Part shown: positions 1 through 8,305 of the stretch, in pieces
Position numbering within the stretch: position 1 is the first letter of the stretch
Layout of the letters: every line of letters starts with the position of its first letter
From: an uncultured Prevotella sp.
Lineage (GTDB): Bacteria; Bacteroidota; Bacteroidia; Bacteroidales; Bacteroidaceae
Direction: 5' to 3'
Assembly (NCBI GenBank): GCA_900553595.1
Contig: USEC01000030.1
Coordinates: 1 to 24,861 of the forward strand
Length of the DNA stretch: 24,861 bases
The notes under the pieces: model-generated
Told to the model about the DNA's origin: nothing
What the model saw: the letters and a program-made list of their open reading frames with translations, nothing else
The model's database searches: none
Translations under genes and position numbers: made by a program

Positions 1-1
1 G

Positions 2-33
2 CAAAGGTAAACCAATGAATGATTATGGACAAG
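2..33 (-). promoter_or_regulatory. Bacteroidales-type promoter pointing out of the left edge
   Basis: Read on the minus strand, TACCTTTG (positions 9-2) is preceded by CTTG (33-30) with a 20-nt spacer. This fits the Bacteroidales -7/-33 pattern, with TTG instead of TTTG at -33. The transcript would start at or just beyond the left edge, so its gene is not visible. Called from motif and spacing only. Confidence 0.35.
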
Positions 34-111
34 GCGGCATCGCGGATACGCTTACGTTTGGAAATGAATCTACATTCTGCCTCCCGACACATTAATCCCT
101 GACTTCTTAAT

Positions 112-362
112 TCCTGACTTCTAATGATGCCTTGCTGTTTGTCTTGGCAAACAGTACTTTGCTTCACACATTCCTCTTGTTTTTTACTTCTTTACTTTTC
201 TACTTTTTTTACTTTTAAACGCTTTTCTACTCTTTTACTTTTAAACGCTTCTTTACTTTTCTACTCTTTACTTTTAAAAACAAGACTTCTTTACACTCAA
301 AACAAGGCTTCTTTATAACGCAAACAAGGCTTCTTTGAAGTACAAAGAAGCCTTGTTTTAAA
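112..362. repeat. Interspersed repeat, left copy (inverted relative to 13180-13365)
   Basis: The element has two parts. The first is a T-rich stretch of short units (TTTACTTTT, AAACGCTT, CTACTCTTT) at about 182-275. The second is three direct copies of AACAAGRCTTCTTT, spaced about 22 bp apart (about 279-337), followed by one inverted copy (343-358). The order of motifs (GCTGTTTGTCTTGGC, then CCTCTTG, then the T-rich units, then the AACAAG units) recurs in reverse complement at 13180-13365. The two copies face each other across about 12.8 kb containing the polysaccharide operon, tcdA, the CotH gene and ssrA. No transposase lies next to either copy. Confidence 0.7.
322..358. terminator. Strong hairpin, probable (bidirectional) terminator of the polysaccharide operon
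   Basis: AAACAAGGCTTCTTTG (322-337) pairs perfectly with CAAAGAAGCCTTGTTT (343-358) around a 5-nt loop, giving a 16-bp stem. It lies about 145 nt past the stop of the acyltransferase, the last gene of the minus-strand operon. The T-tracts are short on both sides, so efficiency is uncertain. It is also the terminal unit of the interspersed repeat. Confidence 0.5.
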
Positions 363-500
363 ACGACATGTTATTTATCTGAAAATCAACTACATACACT
401 TCGCCACACCGACAAATCCCGGAAAAGCGGAATCGCAGACGACAGTTGCTTCGGACGACTGGTACGAATGTGGGGAAAGGGCGTGGCACAAAGCAGCATT

Positions 501-1136
501 TCAGCCTTGGTAAGGAATGCGTTTCACAACCTTTGCCGGGCAACCGGCTGCCAAAGAGAAATCGGGGATATCGTGTGTAACAACGCTGTTTGCCCCCACC
601 ACTACTCCATTGCCTATGGTCACGCCGGCAAGCACGCACACGTTGTCGCCAAGCCACACGTTATCACCTATGACAACACCGCCTTTCGAGCATACGGGGC
701 GGCAGTGCGGCGGCATATTCAAGTGCTCCGAAGAGAATCCGCCATGCGAGTTGTCGGAGATAAGGACATTTGTCCCCGTCAGCAGATTGTCGCCTATTAT
801 TATGGAGCGGACTGCAGTAATATGCGCGAAGTCGCGGATTGTACATTTATTGCCGATTCTTATCAGTGGAGCACCATAGTCGCCCTGCCATGCCGTCAGT
901 TGCACATTAGCACCTATCATCGTGCCAGCACCGACATGAACGTGCCGGAGTCCACGAAGATTGAGCGCGCGGTAGGACACAACTGTATCACTGCCCAAAC
1001 TTGCGAAACGGCGTTTAAGCCATCCCGTATATACGTTGGTGAGAACGGAATGCCATAGTTTTCCTGCCACCGGCGGCCATACCACCGACAGAACAAGACC
1101 TATCGCACGACAAAACATTCTGAAAATCTTAATCAT
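501..1136 (-). CDS. Hexapeptide-repeat acyltransferase (WcaF/maltose O-acetyltransferase type)
   Basis: The protein has 211 residues. From about residue 65 it shows the left-handed beta-helix pattern of hexapeptide transferases (IGANVQL, IGNKCTI, IGDNVWLGDNVCVLAGVTIG, VVVGANSVV). It carries the SDNSHGG segment, where these enzymes place the catalytic His, and ends in the usual AAGCPAKVVKRI tail. Members move acetyl or similar groups from acyl-CoA to a sugar in the cytoplasm. A hydrophobic N-terminus (residues 10-25) could bind the membrane. It is the last gene of the polysaccharide operon, 113 nt after the polymerase gene, the largest gap in the operon. The likely role is acetylation of a repeat-unit sugar; the acceptor cannot be read from sequence. 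The start is the ATG at 1136. Confidence 0.85.
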   Translation of the reverse strand: MIKIFRMFCRAIGLVLSVVWPPVAGKLWHSVLTNVYTGWLKRRFASLGSDTVVSYRALNLRGLRHVHVGAGTMIGANVQLTAWQGDYGAPLIRIGNKCTIRDFAHITAVRSIIIGDNLLTGTNVLISDNSHGGFSSEHLNMPPHCRPVCSKGGVVIGDNVWLGDNVCVLAGVTIGNGVVVGANSVVTHDIPDFSLAAGCPAKVVKRIPYQG

Positions 1137-1249
1137 ACTGTGACATTACAAGTTAGTTAACAAACCAAAGACGATGCTTTTTATGCCATCCGCATACCGA
1201 AAACTTCAGTTATTGCCCGCTCGCCCACAGCCTCAGCGCACTGCCAGAA

Positions 1250-2305
1250 TCAGACGGGCAGAAGCTTTATTCCGAAGATGTAAGAGAAGGTATATGCCAT
1301 GTACACCAGTGCTATGAGCACCACGACAAGCATCGCAACCCATTTCGGGCGGATGGTGTAGTAGATGTTGCAGAAAAGCACTATCGTCACGATGCGGAAA
1401 AGGTAGCTCAGACGGTTGGCAAGCACGGGGAGGAAAGCGAACGCCGTGAACGAGAAGATGCTTATGGCTAATATCTTCATCATCAGCGGGAAGTACCTGT
1501 TGTGCTCCTTTATGGTCTCATAGAAGTACATAAGATAAAGGAACAGCATGATGGTGAAGAGATGCAGCGGACTGAACACGTTGAGACTTGACTCCATGGT
1601 TTCGGAAGTCTTCTCGTAGTTTTCGAGTTTGTTCTCAATATACGGAATCGGGATGTTCACAAGAAGGATGCTTCCAAGGAAATAGAACACATAGGAAGCG
1701 GGTATGACCGCCGTCCAGAACATACGCGTTTTGAGCGACATCTCCTTGTTGCTCAAGAACACAAGCGGAATAAGGGCAATGGCGGAAATATGGAAGAACA
1801 TGCCCAGACCTATGAGCAGAAGCGACTTTATCCACTGCCTGTCAGCCATGGGCTGTATGGCAAGCAGGAAGAGTCCGGACATGATGCCGGTACGAATCTG
1901 CGTGACTTCGTGAAGCTCGTAGATGAAACTCAAATAGAGCACGACGGGCAGGAACCACATATCGGGCAGATATTTCCTGAACGCCTTGAACTTGAGCATC
2001 ACACCGAAGAAAGCGTAAAACACGAAGATGATGTGCACATCGTTGGTCAGACGGCTAAGTATTTCGGATATAAGGAAATAGGAATACTCTATGGCGCCGG
2101 AGATACGGTCGTCATCGTAATGATGGAAAGCATACTCATAGTTCACCGAATCGGGATCGACACCCACTTCACGCAGACCTGCAACAAGAACGAGGACAAC
2201 GGCGAAGAACCAATAGGCATTCCGCTTTGTACTCTCCTTGAGACTGTTCTCCAAGAACGACAGAGAAACAACGATTGCAAATATGATGAAGATTATTGCT
2301 CCCAT
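1250..2305 (-). CDS. EpsG-family polysaccharide polymerase (Wzy-like membrane protein)
   Basis: The protein has 351 residues and is almost entirely membrane-embedded, with roughly 10-12 hydrophobic segments. The N-terminal part has the EpsG pattern: a conserved RxxxVDPDSxxY-like segment (REVGVDPDSVNYEY, about residues 45-58) after the second helix, and a QIRTGI motif near residue 136. EpsG proteins are thought to join lipid-linked repeat units into a chain outside the inner membrane. The start codon is one nucleotide from the stop of the flippase gene (TGA at 2309-2307, ATG at 2305), so the two are very likely translationally coupled. The pairing of flippase and polymerase supports a Wzx/Wzy-dependent pathway. 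Family assignment is by motif and topology. Confidence 0.8.
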   Translation of the reverse strand: MGAIIFIIFAIVVSLSFLENSLKESTKRNAYWFFAVVLVLVAGLREVGVDPDSVNYEYAFHHYDDDRISGAIEYSYFLISEILSRLTNDVHIIFVFYAFFGVMLKFKAFRKYLPDMWFLPVVLYLSFIYELHEVTQIRTGIMSGLFLLAIQPMADRQWIKSLLLIGLGMFFHISAIALIPLVFLSNKEMSLKTRMFWTAVIPASYVFYFLGSILLVNIPIPYIENKLENYEKTSETMESSLNVFSPLHLFTIMLFLYLMYFYETIKEHNRYFPLMMKILAISIFSFTAFAFLPVLANRLSYLFRIVTIVLFCNIYYTIRPKWVAMLVVVLIALVYMAYTFSYIFGIKLLPV

Positions 2306-2306
2306 T

Positions 2307-3863
2307 TCAGCGTTTTATTATTTTTTTGACAATAGCATTCACCGCCGCACGCTCTTCGCGGCGCAGTCCGACAAGGTAGGTGACGGCGAAAGTGGCGCAT
2401 GGCGAGAAGAGCATCACCACACACAGGCGCACCATACTGCCGTCAATGGCGCGGTGGACACACCATGCAGCCGCCGCACTCAGCCCAAGGACGCATACGC
2501 CACGAAGCAGTATCTGCACGGCATACTGCGACAACGACACGATGTCGAGGTTGCGCTTCAGGCACAGAACCCTCGCAAAATGCGCCACAAGACAGAGCGA
2601 AATCATGGAGACAAACACCGCGAACGACGGCATTCCCATCGTGAAAAGAAGCCATGTGAGAGGCATGCTGCCAAGCATAACAGTTTCGGTGACAAGATGA
2701 TAGACCTTGATGCGACCCGTAGCCTGCATGATTATGGTGATGGGGTTGTGCATTGCAAGGATGACGGTATAGACAATGAAAAGGCGGGAAAAGAGTATCA
2801 TGTCTGCCGACACGTTGCCGCCAAGCCACAGACGCATGATTGCCGGCATTTCAAGAACGACGGGGATAGACGCGCACGACAACAGATAGAGAATGAACTT
2901 GTTGTTGAGCGTGAACAGATGCATGAGGCTGTCGTACTGGCGGGCGGCATACTGCTGTATCATGCGCGGACGGAAAGCAAGGACAACACTGTTTGTAAGT
3001 GAAGTGAAGGCATTGTAGATGTTGTTGGCAACACCGAAGGCGGCGTTGGCAAGAGGGCCGAAAAAGAGGTTAAGAAGGATGATATTGCCCTGAATCATGC
3101 CTATTCCGGCGAAAGCACCGTACATGGTCCATCCCGAAAACGAAAGGAGTTCGCGATAGATTCTGTGATCTTTCACCATCATATAATGGCATTCGGCATA
3201 GCGACAGCGGGCTATGAAGACATAGCACAAAAGGGTGATGAGCGTGACGGCGGACAAACCTGCGCCGTAGAACACGAGTCCGTCGATGGGAGTGCGACCT
3301 ATAAGCCACGCCACAATGAACTTCAGCACGCAGTCGATGCACGAGATGAGGGCATAGACATTCATGTCTTCATGCGAAAACACGGCGGCAGTGTAGGGTA
3401 TCTGCATGTAGCTGAAGGCGAAAGTGAGGATGGCGAAATGGAAAATGAGAATGGCTTGCGGCAGACGGTCGGCGGGAATCTGCAACTTTTCACCCGTAAC
3501 ATAAACCCCGACGGTCTCGAAAAGCACGACCAGAACTGCAAGCGACACTATAATAATATTGATGCTTGCCGAGAAAATCTCGCGCAGACGGGGTTCGTCG
3601 CCAAGCCCCATAGTGTAGGAAAAGAAGCGTTGCACCGAAACGGCAAGCACGGGGAATACGCACGAACAGGTCATCACCACGCCCACTACGGTGTTGAACA
3701 CACCGTAATCCTCGCTGCCAAGCCCGCTCAAAACGAGCCTGACAGCGTAGAGATTGACTGCCGTTATCACCAGAATACGGCTGAACAGCACAAGCGAATT
3801 CCTGGTGATTCGCTTCGACTGTGCAGCCGTTGCCGGTGCAGAGTTGTCTTTTCTGCTACCCAT
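2307..3863 (-). CDS. Polysaccharide flippase (Wzx/MATE-like, polysaccharide biosynthesis protein family)
   Basis: The protein has about 518 residues and some 12-14 predicted membrane helices. The N-terminal segment after a short polar tail (SKRITRNSLVLFSRILVI) and the GLGSEDYGVFNTVVGVV motif in the first helices are typical of polysaccharide flippases of the MOP superfamily, which move undecaprenyl-PP-linked oligosaccharides across the inner membrane. I place the start at the ATG at 3863, 9 nt after the Wzz gene's stop, rather than the in-frame TTG at 3869. It sits between the Wzz-like and EpsG genes. A second, dissimilar flippase lies at 13706-15175. Confidence 0.85.
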   Translation of the reverse strand: MGSRKDNSAPATAAQSKRITRNSLVLFSRILVITAVNLYAVRLVLSGLGSEDYGVFNTVVGVVMTCSCVFPVLAVSVQRFFSYTMGLGDEPRLREIFSASINIIIVSLAVLVVLFETVGVYVTGEKLQIPADRLPQAILIFHFAILTFAFSYMQIPYTAAVFSHEDMNVYALISCIDCVLKFIVAWLIGRTPIDGLVFYGAGLSAVTLITLLCYVFIARCRYAECHYMMVKDHRIYRELLSFSGWTMYGAFAGIGMIQGNIILLNLFFGPLANAAFGVANNIYNAFTSLTNSVVLAFRPRMIQQYAARQYDSLMHLFTLNNKFILYLLSCASIPVVLEMPAIMRLWLGGNVSADMILFSRLFIVYTVILAMHNPITIIMQATGRIKVYHLVTETVMLGSMPLTWLLFTMGMPSFAVFVSMISLCLVAHFARVLCLKRNLDIVSLSQYAVQILLRGVCVLGLSAAAAWCVHRAIDGSMVRLCVVMLFSPCATFAVTYLVGLRREERAAVNAIVKKIIKR

Positions 3864-3872
3864 TTGCAATGA

Positions 3873-4922
3873 TTAGTCTTTTAGCAGATAGTCGCGCACG
3901 GAATAAAGCGTTATGACAAAGGCTGCAAGCAAGGTCATGGCAAGGACGAAGAACATACGTTTCGGCTTGCTCGCCTTGATGGGGACGGCTGCGCCTTTGA
4001 GCAAAGTGAAAGCCGGAGTGCGTTCCTGCACGCGTGCCTTCGCCTCCTGATACTGTGCGCTGACAGTGGAATAGACATTGAACTTGAGCTGCATCTCGTT
4101 CTCCAAATCCTCCTGCTTGCTGCGGAAACTTGCGAGCACTACATCGGAGTTGGCATCGCTGTAACTTGCATACAACTGGCGGGCGCGCTCATAGTCGGCC
4201 TTGGCCTCGACAAGAAGATTGTGGTAATACGCCATATCGGTGCGAGCCTTGTTGGTGCGGTAGTTTGTGATATAGTCCAGAAGGATGCGGCGCGTGGAGT
4301 CAGCGAGAATCTTGCACACAAGCGGATCCTGCGCAGCCGTGGCGATACCGATTACTCCCGTCTTCTTATCGACACCGATTGATATGGACGCACGCACGGC
4401 ATTTGCGAGGTCATCCTCGTCGCGCGACATGCAATAGGGGTCGAACTTGTCGCCCTTTCCTGCCACGACCGTACCGCTCTTCTTTGGCAAAAGCGACTTC
4501 GCGGCGGCTATGGCATAACCCCACCAAGGCAGTTTGGTGTGCTCAAGGATATACTTTGCGTATGTGGTGTTCACCTCACCGTCGGCAGTGCGCACCTTGA
4601 TATTGAACAATTCGGACACGAACTTATTGTCGCTCATAAGGTCGGGGTAGAGCAACGGCGTGATGGCGTCGGATGTCTGGAGCATGTCCATGTTCAGACC
4701 GAACGATGAAGCAAGCGAACTGAGTGTTCCTCCGCCTTTGGAGTTGTCGAGTTCGGGCACCACAGTGGTGTCGGTGGTGTATGTGCGAGGCACACATATA
4801 ATGATAAGGCACGACAACACGAAGACTACTGGGAGAACCTTGTAATAGAGTTTGCGGTTCTCCTTCATCTTCTTGAATATCACCACCATGTCGATGGCTT
4901 TTACTTTCTTTACTGTTTCCAT
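3873..4922 (-). CDS. Wzz-like chain-length determinant protein, without a kinase domain
   Basis: The protein has 349 residues. A short cytoplasmic N-terminus is followed by one membrane helix (about residues 30-45), a large periplasmic part, and a second helix near the C-terminus (about residues 322-343). The periplasmic part includes a long helical, coiled-coil-like section at about residues 215-310. The segment before the last helix (AAVPIKASKPKRMFF) is the proline-containing motif of Wzz/PCP proteins. These proteins set polysaccharide length together with the polymerase and exporter. The sequence ends just after the last helix, so there is no BY-kinase domain with Walker motifs as in Wzc, and none is encoded nearby. 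It lies 23 nt downstream of the SLBB exporter gene. Confidence 0.85.
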   Translation of the reverse strand: METVKKVKAIDMVVIFKKMKENRKLYYKVLPVVFVLSCLIIICVPRTYTTDTTVVPELDNSKGGGTLSSLASSFGLNMDMLQTSDAITPLLYPDLMSDNKFVSELFNIKVRTADGEVNTTYAKYILEHTKLPWWGYAIAAAKSLLPKKSGTVVAGKGDKFDPYCMSRDEDDLANAVRASISIGVDKKTGVIGIATAAQDPLVCKILADSTRRILLDYITNYRTNKARTDMAYYHNLLVEAKADYERARQLYASYSDANSDVVLASFRSKQEDLENEMQLKFNVYSTVSAQYQEAKARVQERTPAFTLLKGAAVPIKASKPKRMFFVLAMTLLAAFVITLYSVRDYLLKD

Positions 4923-4945
4923 ATTCTTTCTAAACAGATGAAAAG

Positions 4946-7564
4946 TTAGTTCTTCACGAGATTTGCCACCGTTGCAATCATTGCAGCGATAGACGACATG
5001 CTTGAACCAAGGCTCATAGTCTCGGCAACGCTCATCTTACGCTTCAACTTGGCAGGAACAACAATCTCACAACCGGGCATAACCTTTGCGCCATGACCCA
5101 ATTTAGCCACCTTGCCGTTCATGTATATAATGTAAGCACGACCCTTCACGGCATCCGAAGCATAGCCACCGGCCTGATTGATGTAGTAGCTCGGACGCTT
5201 GCCACGCTCGTAAGCGACAGTGTTGGAGTACATCACGGCACCGTTCACCTTCACCGTTCCGTTGTACTGCGGCACGATAAGGCGGTCGCCCTCACGCAGA
5301 ATGATGTCGGCATCAGATCCGGGATTGTTCATGGCTTCCTCCAAATCTATACCTACGGGGTACTCGTCCGGCACGGCAAACTTGGAGATATTGGCGTTGG
5401 TAGCATCCTTTGCGGATGCCTGCACACTGCTTGCATTGTTGCTACTTGTGGCAAGCTGCAACAGATTCTTCTGCTGTTCCTCACGCTGCATCTGCAAAAC
5501 GGCACGCATACGGTCCTTCTCCACTTCCGTAGCCTGGCGTATGAGACGCGCACCCTTGATATAGGCGAGACCGTTGGAACCGCCCGACTTCTTGAAGAGG
5601 TCGCTCAAACGGGTGTTGTTGCGCTCCATAGCGTAGGTTCCGGCAAAGAGGACTTCACCCTCGACAGACACATTCTGCTGCTCGGTGTAACCCGGACTCT
5701 TCATTACATAGACCTCGTCGAAAGGCATAAGGGTAAACGAGCGGTCGCCATCGATAATGAAATTGTCCTTCAGCGGCACCTGATATGTCTTGGCAATCAC
5801 GCTGTCGGGCTGTGTGGCTTTGGGGTCGCTCGTGCGGCGGCTGACACTCACACTGAGGAGAGAAGCCTTGTCAGTGAGTCCGCCGGCCTGTATAATGAAG
5901 TCCTCAACGGTCTCGTTGTCAGCGTATTTATAGACTCCAGGGTATTGCACTTCACCACGGATTGTGATGGTGCGATCGCTCAGTTTCTCTGTTTTCGTAG
6001 CTACAAAGAGCACATCGTTCTCCTTCAGCGGAATGTCAGGAACCTTTCCGCTCATGATACCATCAATATCAACGCTGACCACTTCAAGCGTGCGGTCGGC
6101 CTTCATACGGTGCATCACGGCACGGGTGGTGATGGCATCCTCAGTCACTCCGTCGGCATGTTCAAGAAGAGAACGCACGGAGTTCACCTGTTCGCCAAGG
6201 TTATACATTCCCGGACGGAACACTGCTCCCTTCACTTCAACGGTGTTGGCGAAGCGGGGTGTGATGGAATCCACCGACACAGAGTCGCCGTCGGCGACAT
6301 GGAAGCTTGCGAAATCGAACTCATTCACGTTGAAGGCGGCATATTCCTTGCCGTTCTTACGGTTCACACGCACAGCCTTGCGATAGGCGTCACCGGTGAA
6401 TCCGCCGGTATATTTGAGCAAAGATGCCAGCGATTCATCGGGCTTCATCTCATAATACATCGGGCGTTTCACTTTTCCAGTCACGTTCACGAGGCATTCG
6501 TAGGGACCTACGACAATCACATCGTTGTCGGCAAGGCGCACGTTTCCGGTAAGTTTTCCATTGAGAATATAATCGTAAATATCGACAACGGTCACAAGAC
6601 GGTTGTTGCGATAGACCTTGATGTTACGCAAAGTACCAATGTCGTTAGTTCCACCTGCCATATAAAGGGCGTGGAAAACAGTGGCGAACGCCGAGAGAGT
6701 GTATGTTCCCGGAGTCTGCACTTCGCCCATGACATTCACCATAATGGTGCGTGTCTGACCGACAGAGAGCTTTATCTTACTGTTGCTGTAACGGCTGCCG
6801 AGGGTGGAACGGAGACGTGCATTCGCCTGCTCGACAGTGAGTCCGCTCACCTGAACAGGACCGAATCCTTCGATGGTGACGCTACCATCGGGCGACACTG
6901 TACACTGTTCCGACTTCTGCGAAGCGCCGTAAATATCGATGAACACGGCATCGCCGGGACCCAAACGGTAGTTCTGCGGGGTGGCAATGTTCATGTTCGG
7001 TTCGAAAGAGAGTTCGTTGTTATTGAAGATATCGCGTCCGAACACTTTCTTTTTCAACGCATCACGCTCGGCAAGGAGCTGCTGAAGCATCTGCGCCGTA
7101 TCGGGAACCAACTCGAAAAGTTCGTTCTGATAGTCCATGAATTCCTCATCGTTCTCATCGTAAGTGTTCTTGTATGTGCGGTCGCGCTCGGCTCTCATGC
7201 GCATATTGCTGTATCCGTTGGCCTTTGCATCGACCTCCCGGCCATAGTCGGAACGCTTGTAGTCGGAGCGTGTCTTGCCGTTGTTAGTACGCAGACGCGA
7301 ATCGGTATTGCCGCTGGTCTCGTTTGAAACGACACCGAGACCGCCCTGCTTAGCCTCACGTTCATACTTTTTCTTCACACGGCGTATCTGTTGGATATCT
7401 ACGCCGCGCTGCATGAGTTTGGTGACAATCTGCGCTTGCGATGTGCCTTCTTCGCGTTCCTTCATGATGAACTTAATCACCTGCGAGTCGGTCATCGTGG
7501 ACTGTGCCGCTGCCATGAGAGGCACAAAAGCCAGAAAAAGGAGTTGAATGATGAGTCTCTTCAT
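4946..7564 (-). CDS. Large SLBB-repeat polysaccharide export protein (Wza family)
   Basis: From the ATG at 7564 the protein has 872 residues and begins with a clear signal peptide (MKRLIIQLLFLAFVPLMAAA). The open frame extends 13 codons further, but that start would overlap the previous gene and hide the signal peptide. A charged, partly helical region (about 22-185) precedes the export domain (YRLGPGDAVFIDIYG, about 195-280). Six SLBB-like units follow, each opening with a V.V.G.V..PG-type strand pair: VNVMGEVQTPGTY, VNVTGKVKRPMYY, VEVKGAVFRPGMY, ITIRGEVQYPGVY, VSVEGEVLFAGTY, VKVNGAVMYSNTV. E. coli Wza is about 380 residues, so this is more than twice as long, as is common in Bacteroidota. 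It is expected to form the periplasmic/outer-membrane export channel. Confidence 0.92.
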   Translation of the reverse strand: MKRLIIQLLFLAFVPLMAAAQSTMTDSQVIKFIMKEREEGTSQAQIVTKLMQRGVDIQQIRRVKKKYEREAKQGGLGVVSNETSGNTDSRLRTNNGKTRSDYKRSDYGREVDAKANGYSNMRMRAERDRTYKNTYDENDEEFMDYQNELFELVPDTAQMLQQLLAERDALKKKVFGRDIFNNNELSFEPNMNIATPQNYRLGPGDAVFIDIYGASQKSEQCTVSPDGSVTIEGFGPVQVSGLTVEQANARLRSTLGSRYSNSKIKLSVGQTRTIMVNVMGEVQTPGTYTLSAFATVFHALYMAGGTNDIGTLRNIKVYRNNRLVTVVDIYDYILNGKLTGNVRLADNDVIVVGPYECLVNVTGKVKRPMYYEMKPDESLASLLKYTGGFTGDAYRKAVRVNRKNGKEYAAFNVNEFDFASFHVADGDSVSVDSITPRFANTVEVKGAVFRPGMYNLGEQVNSVRSLLEHADGVTEDAITTRAVMHRMKADRTLEVVSVDIDGIMSGKVPDIPLKENDVLFVATKTEKLSDRTITIRGEVQYPGVYKYADNETVEDFIIQAGGLTDKASLLSVSVSRRTSDPKATQPDSVIAKTYQVPLKDNFIIDGDRSFTLMPFDEVYVMKSPGYTEQQNVSVEGEVLFAGTYAMERNNTRLSDLFKKSGGSNGLAYIKGARLIRQATEVEKDRMRAVLQMQREEQQKNLLQLATSSNNASSVQASAKDATNANISKFAVPDEYPVGIDLEEAMNNPGSDADIILREGDRLIVPQYNGTVKVNGAVMYSNTVAYERGKRPSYYINQAGGYASDAVKGRAYIIYMNGKVAKLGHGAKVMPGCEIVVPAKLKRKMSVAETMSLGSSMSSIAAMIATVANLVKN

Positions 7565-7571
7565 ATTATGC

Positions 7572-8204
7572 TTATATTTTTTTCCCAGTAACAATGCTTG
7601 CAAAAGTCTTCATAAGAATGCTGAAATCGAGCCACAGCGAACGGCGGCGATAGTAGTCGATGTCCATGTGCAGACGACGCAACATCTTATCCATCGTGTC
7701 GGTATAGCCGTTGTAGAGTGTGGCTTCCGAAGTGAGTCCGGGCCGCATTCTGAAGATATACTTGTAGTTCTCGTCCTCAGCCATAATCTTGTCGATGAAG
7801 AACTGACGCTCCGGACGCGGTCCGACAAGCGACATATCACCACGGAGAACATTCCACAACTGTGGCAACTCGTCGAGATGATGCTCGCGAAGGAAGCGTT
7901 CCAGACGGGTGGAGTTGGTGGCATCGCACTTGGCAACGAGCTGCGGGCCATTCTCTTCAATGACGCTGCTCATGGTGCGGAACTTGTATATGGTGAACGG
8001 CAACGCCCCATACCCTATGCGCTCCTGGCGGAAAAACACCGGACCGTTGTTCTGGTGACGCATAAGAACCATTATGATGAGATATGCCGGGGAAAGGACC
8101 ATCATGCCGACCAAGGCGCAGACCACATCGGTGGCTCGTTTCACCACCAACGCTGCCGCGCCCATTCCGTCTTGAATAATGTCGTTGCCTGACGTTTGCT
8201 CCAT
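7572..8204 (-). CDS. Initiating sugar-phosphate transferase (small monotopic PGT, WcaJ-C/PglC type)
   Basis: The protein has 210 residues with one N-terminal membrane segment (about 27-48) and the catalytic core of bacterial sugar transferases: FRQERIGYGALPFTIYKFRT, then LDELPQLWNVLRGDMSLVGP, then RPGLT. These enzymes attach the first sugar-1-phosphate to undecaprenyl phosphate at the cytoplasmic side of the membrane and so start repeat-unit synthesis. The length matches the catalytic-domain-only form, without the extra membrane domain of full WcaJ/WbaP. It is the first gene of the operon, with a gap of only 7 nt to the exporter start. Which sugar it transfers cannot be told from sequence. 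Confidence 0.92.
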   Translation of the reverse strand: MEQTSGNDIIQDGMGAAALVVKRATDVVCALVGMMVLSPAYLIIMVLMRHQNNGPVFFRQERIGYGALPFTIYKFRTMSSVIEENGPQLVAKCDATNSTRLERFLREHHLDELPQLWNVLRGDMSLVGPRPERQFFIDKIMAEDENYKYIFRMRPGLTSEATLYNGYTDTMDKMLRRLHMDIDYYRRRSLWLDFSILMKTFASIVTGKKI

Positions 8205-8255
8205 TTACATTCGTTTATAATAGATAACTATATTTTTGTTGTTTTGTTGCAGAAA

Positions 8256-8294
8256 AGTCGCGGAAAATGCTTGAAAAAGTGCAGATTCGCGACT
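8256..8294 (-). terminator. Hairpin between metallophosphoesterase and polysaccharide operon, possible terminator
   Basis: On the minus strand AGTCGCG (8294-8288) pairs with CGCGACT (8262-8256), followed by TTTTCT. The loop is long (25 nt) and the T-run short, so this is a weak terminator call. It sits 12 nt after the metallophosphoesterase stop and would separate that unit from the polysaccharide operon, whose own promoter should lie in the AT-rich stretch 8205-8255. Confidence 0.35.
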
Positions 8295-8305
8295 CCTGCC
8301 GTCTT

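Larger units (their letters stand above)
34..500. other. Gene-free left flank containing an interspersed repeat
   Basis: I see no credible gene here. Short open frames are T-rich translations of the repeat at about 112-362. Positions 34-111 show no clear structure apart from two near-copies of CTGACTTCT at about 99-122. The interval 363-500 is the 3' flank of the acyltransferase gene on the minus strand. Confidence 0.6.

Noticed and set aside
124..318. Small hydrophobic protein encoded in the left repeat (and its counterpart at 13175-13360)
   Set aside because: The two predicted peptides resemble each other only because the DNA repeats do. They are low-complexity Leu/Phe/Ser translations of T-rich units with no start signals.
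279..358. Possible CRISPR-like array (repeated AACAAGRCTTCTTT units)
   Set aside because: The period is only about 22 bp, 'spacers' are about 8 bp and partly alike, the last unit is inverted, and no cas gene is present.
468..1058. 196-codon open frame on the plus strand
   Set aside because: It is antisense to the hexapeptide acyltransferase and has no recognisable domain.
5093..7327. 744-codon open frame on the plus strand
   Set aside because: It lies wholly antisense to the SLBB exporter gene, whose signal peptide and repeats are clear. The antisense protein has no family features; the long frame reflects codon bias of the real gene.
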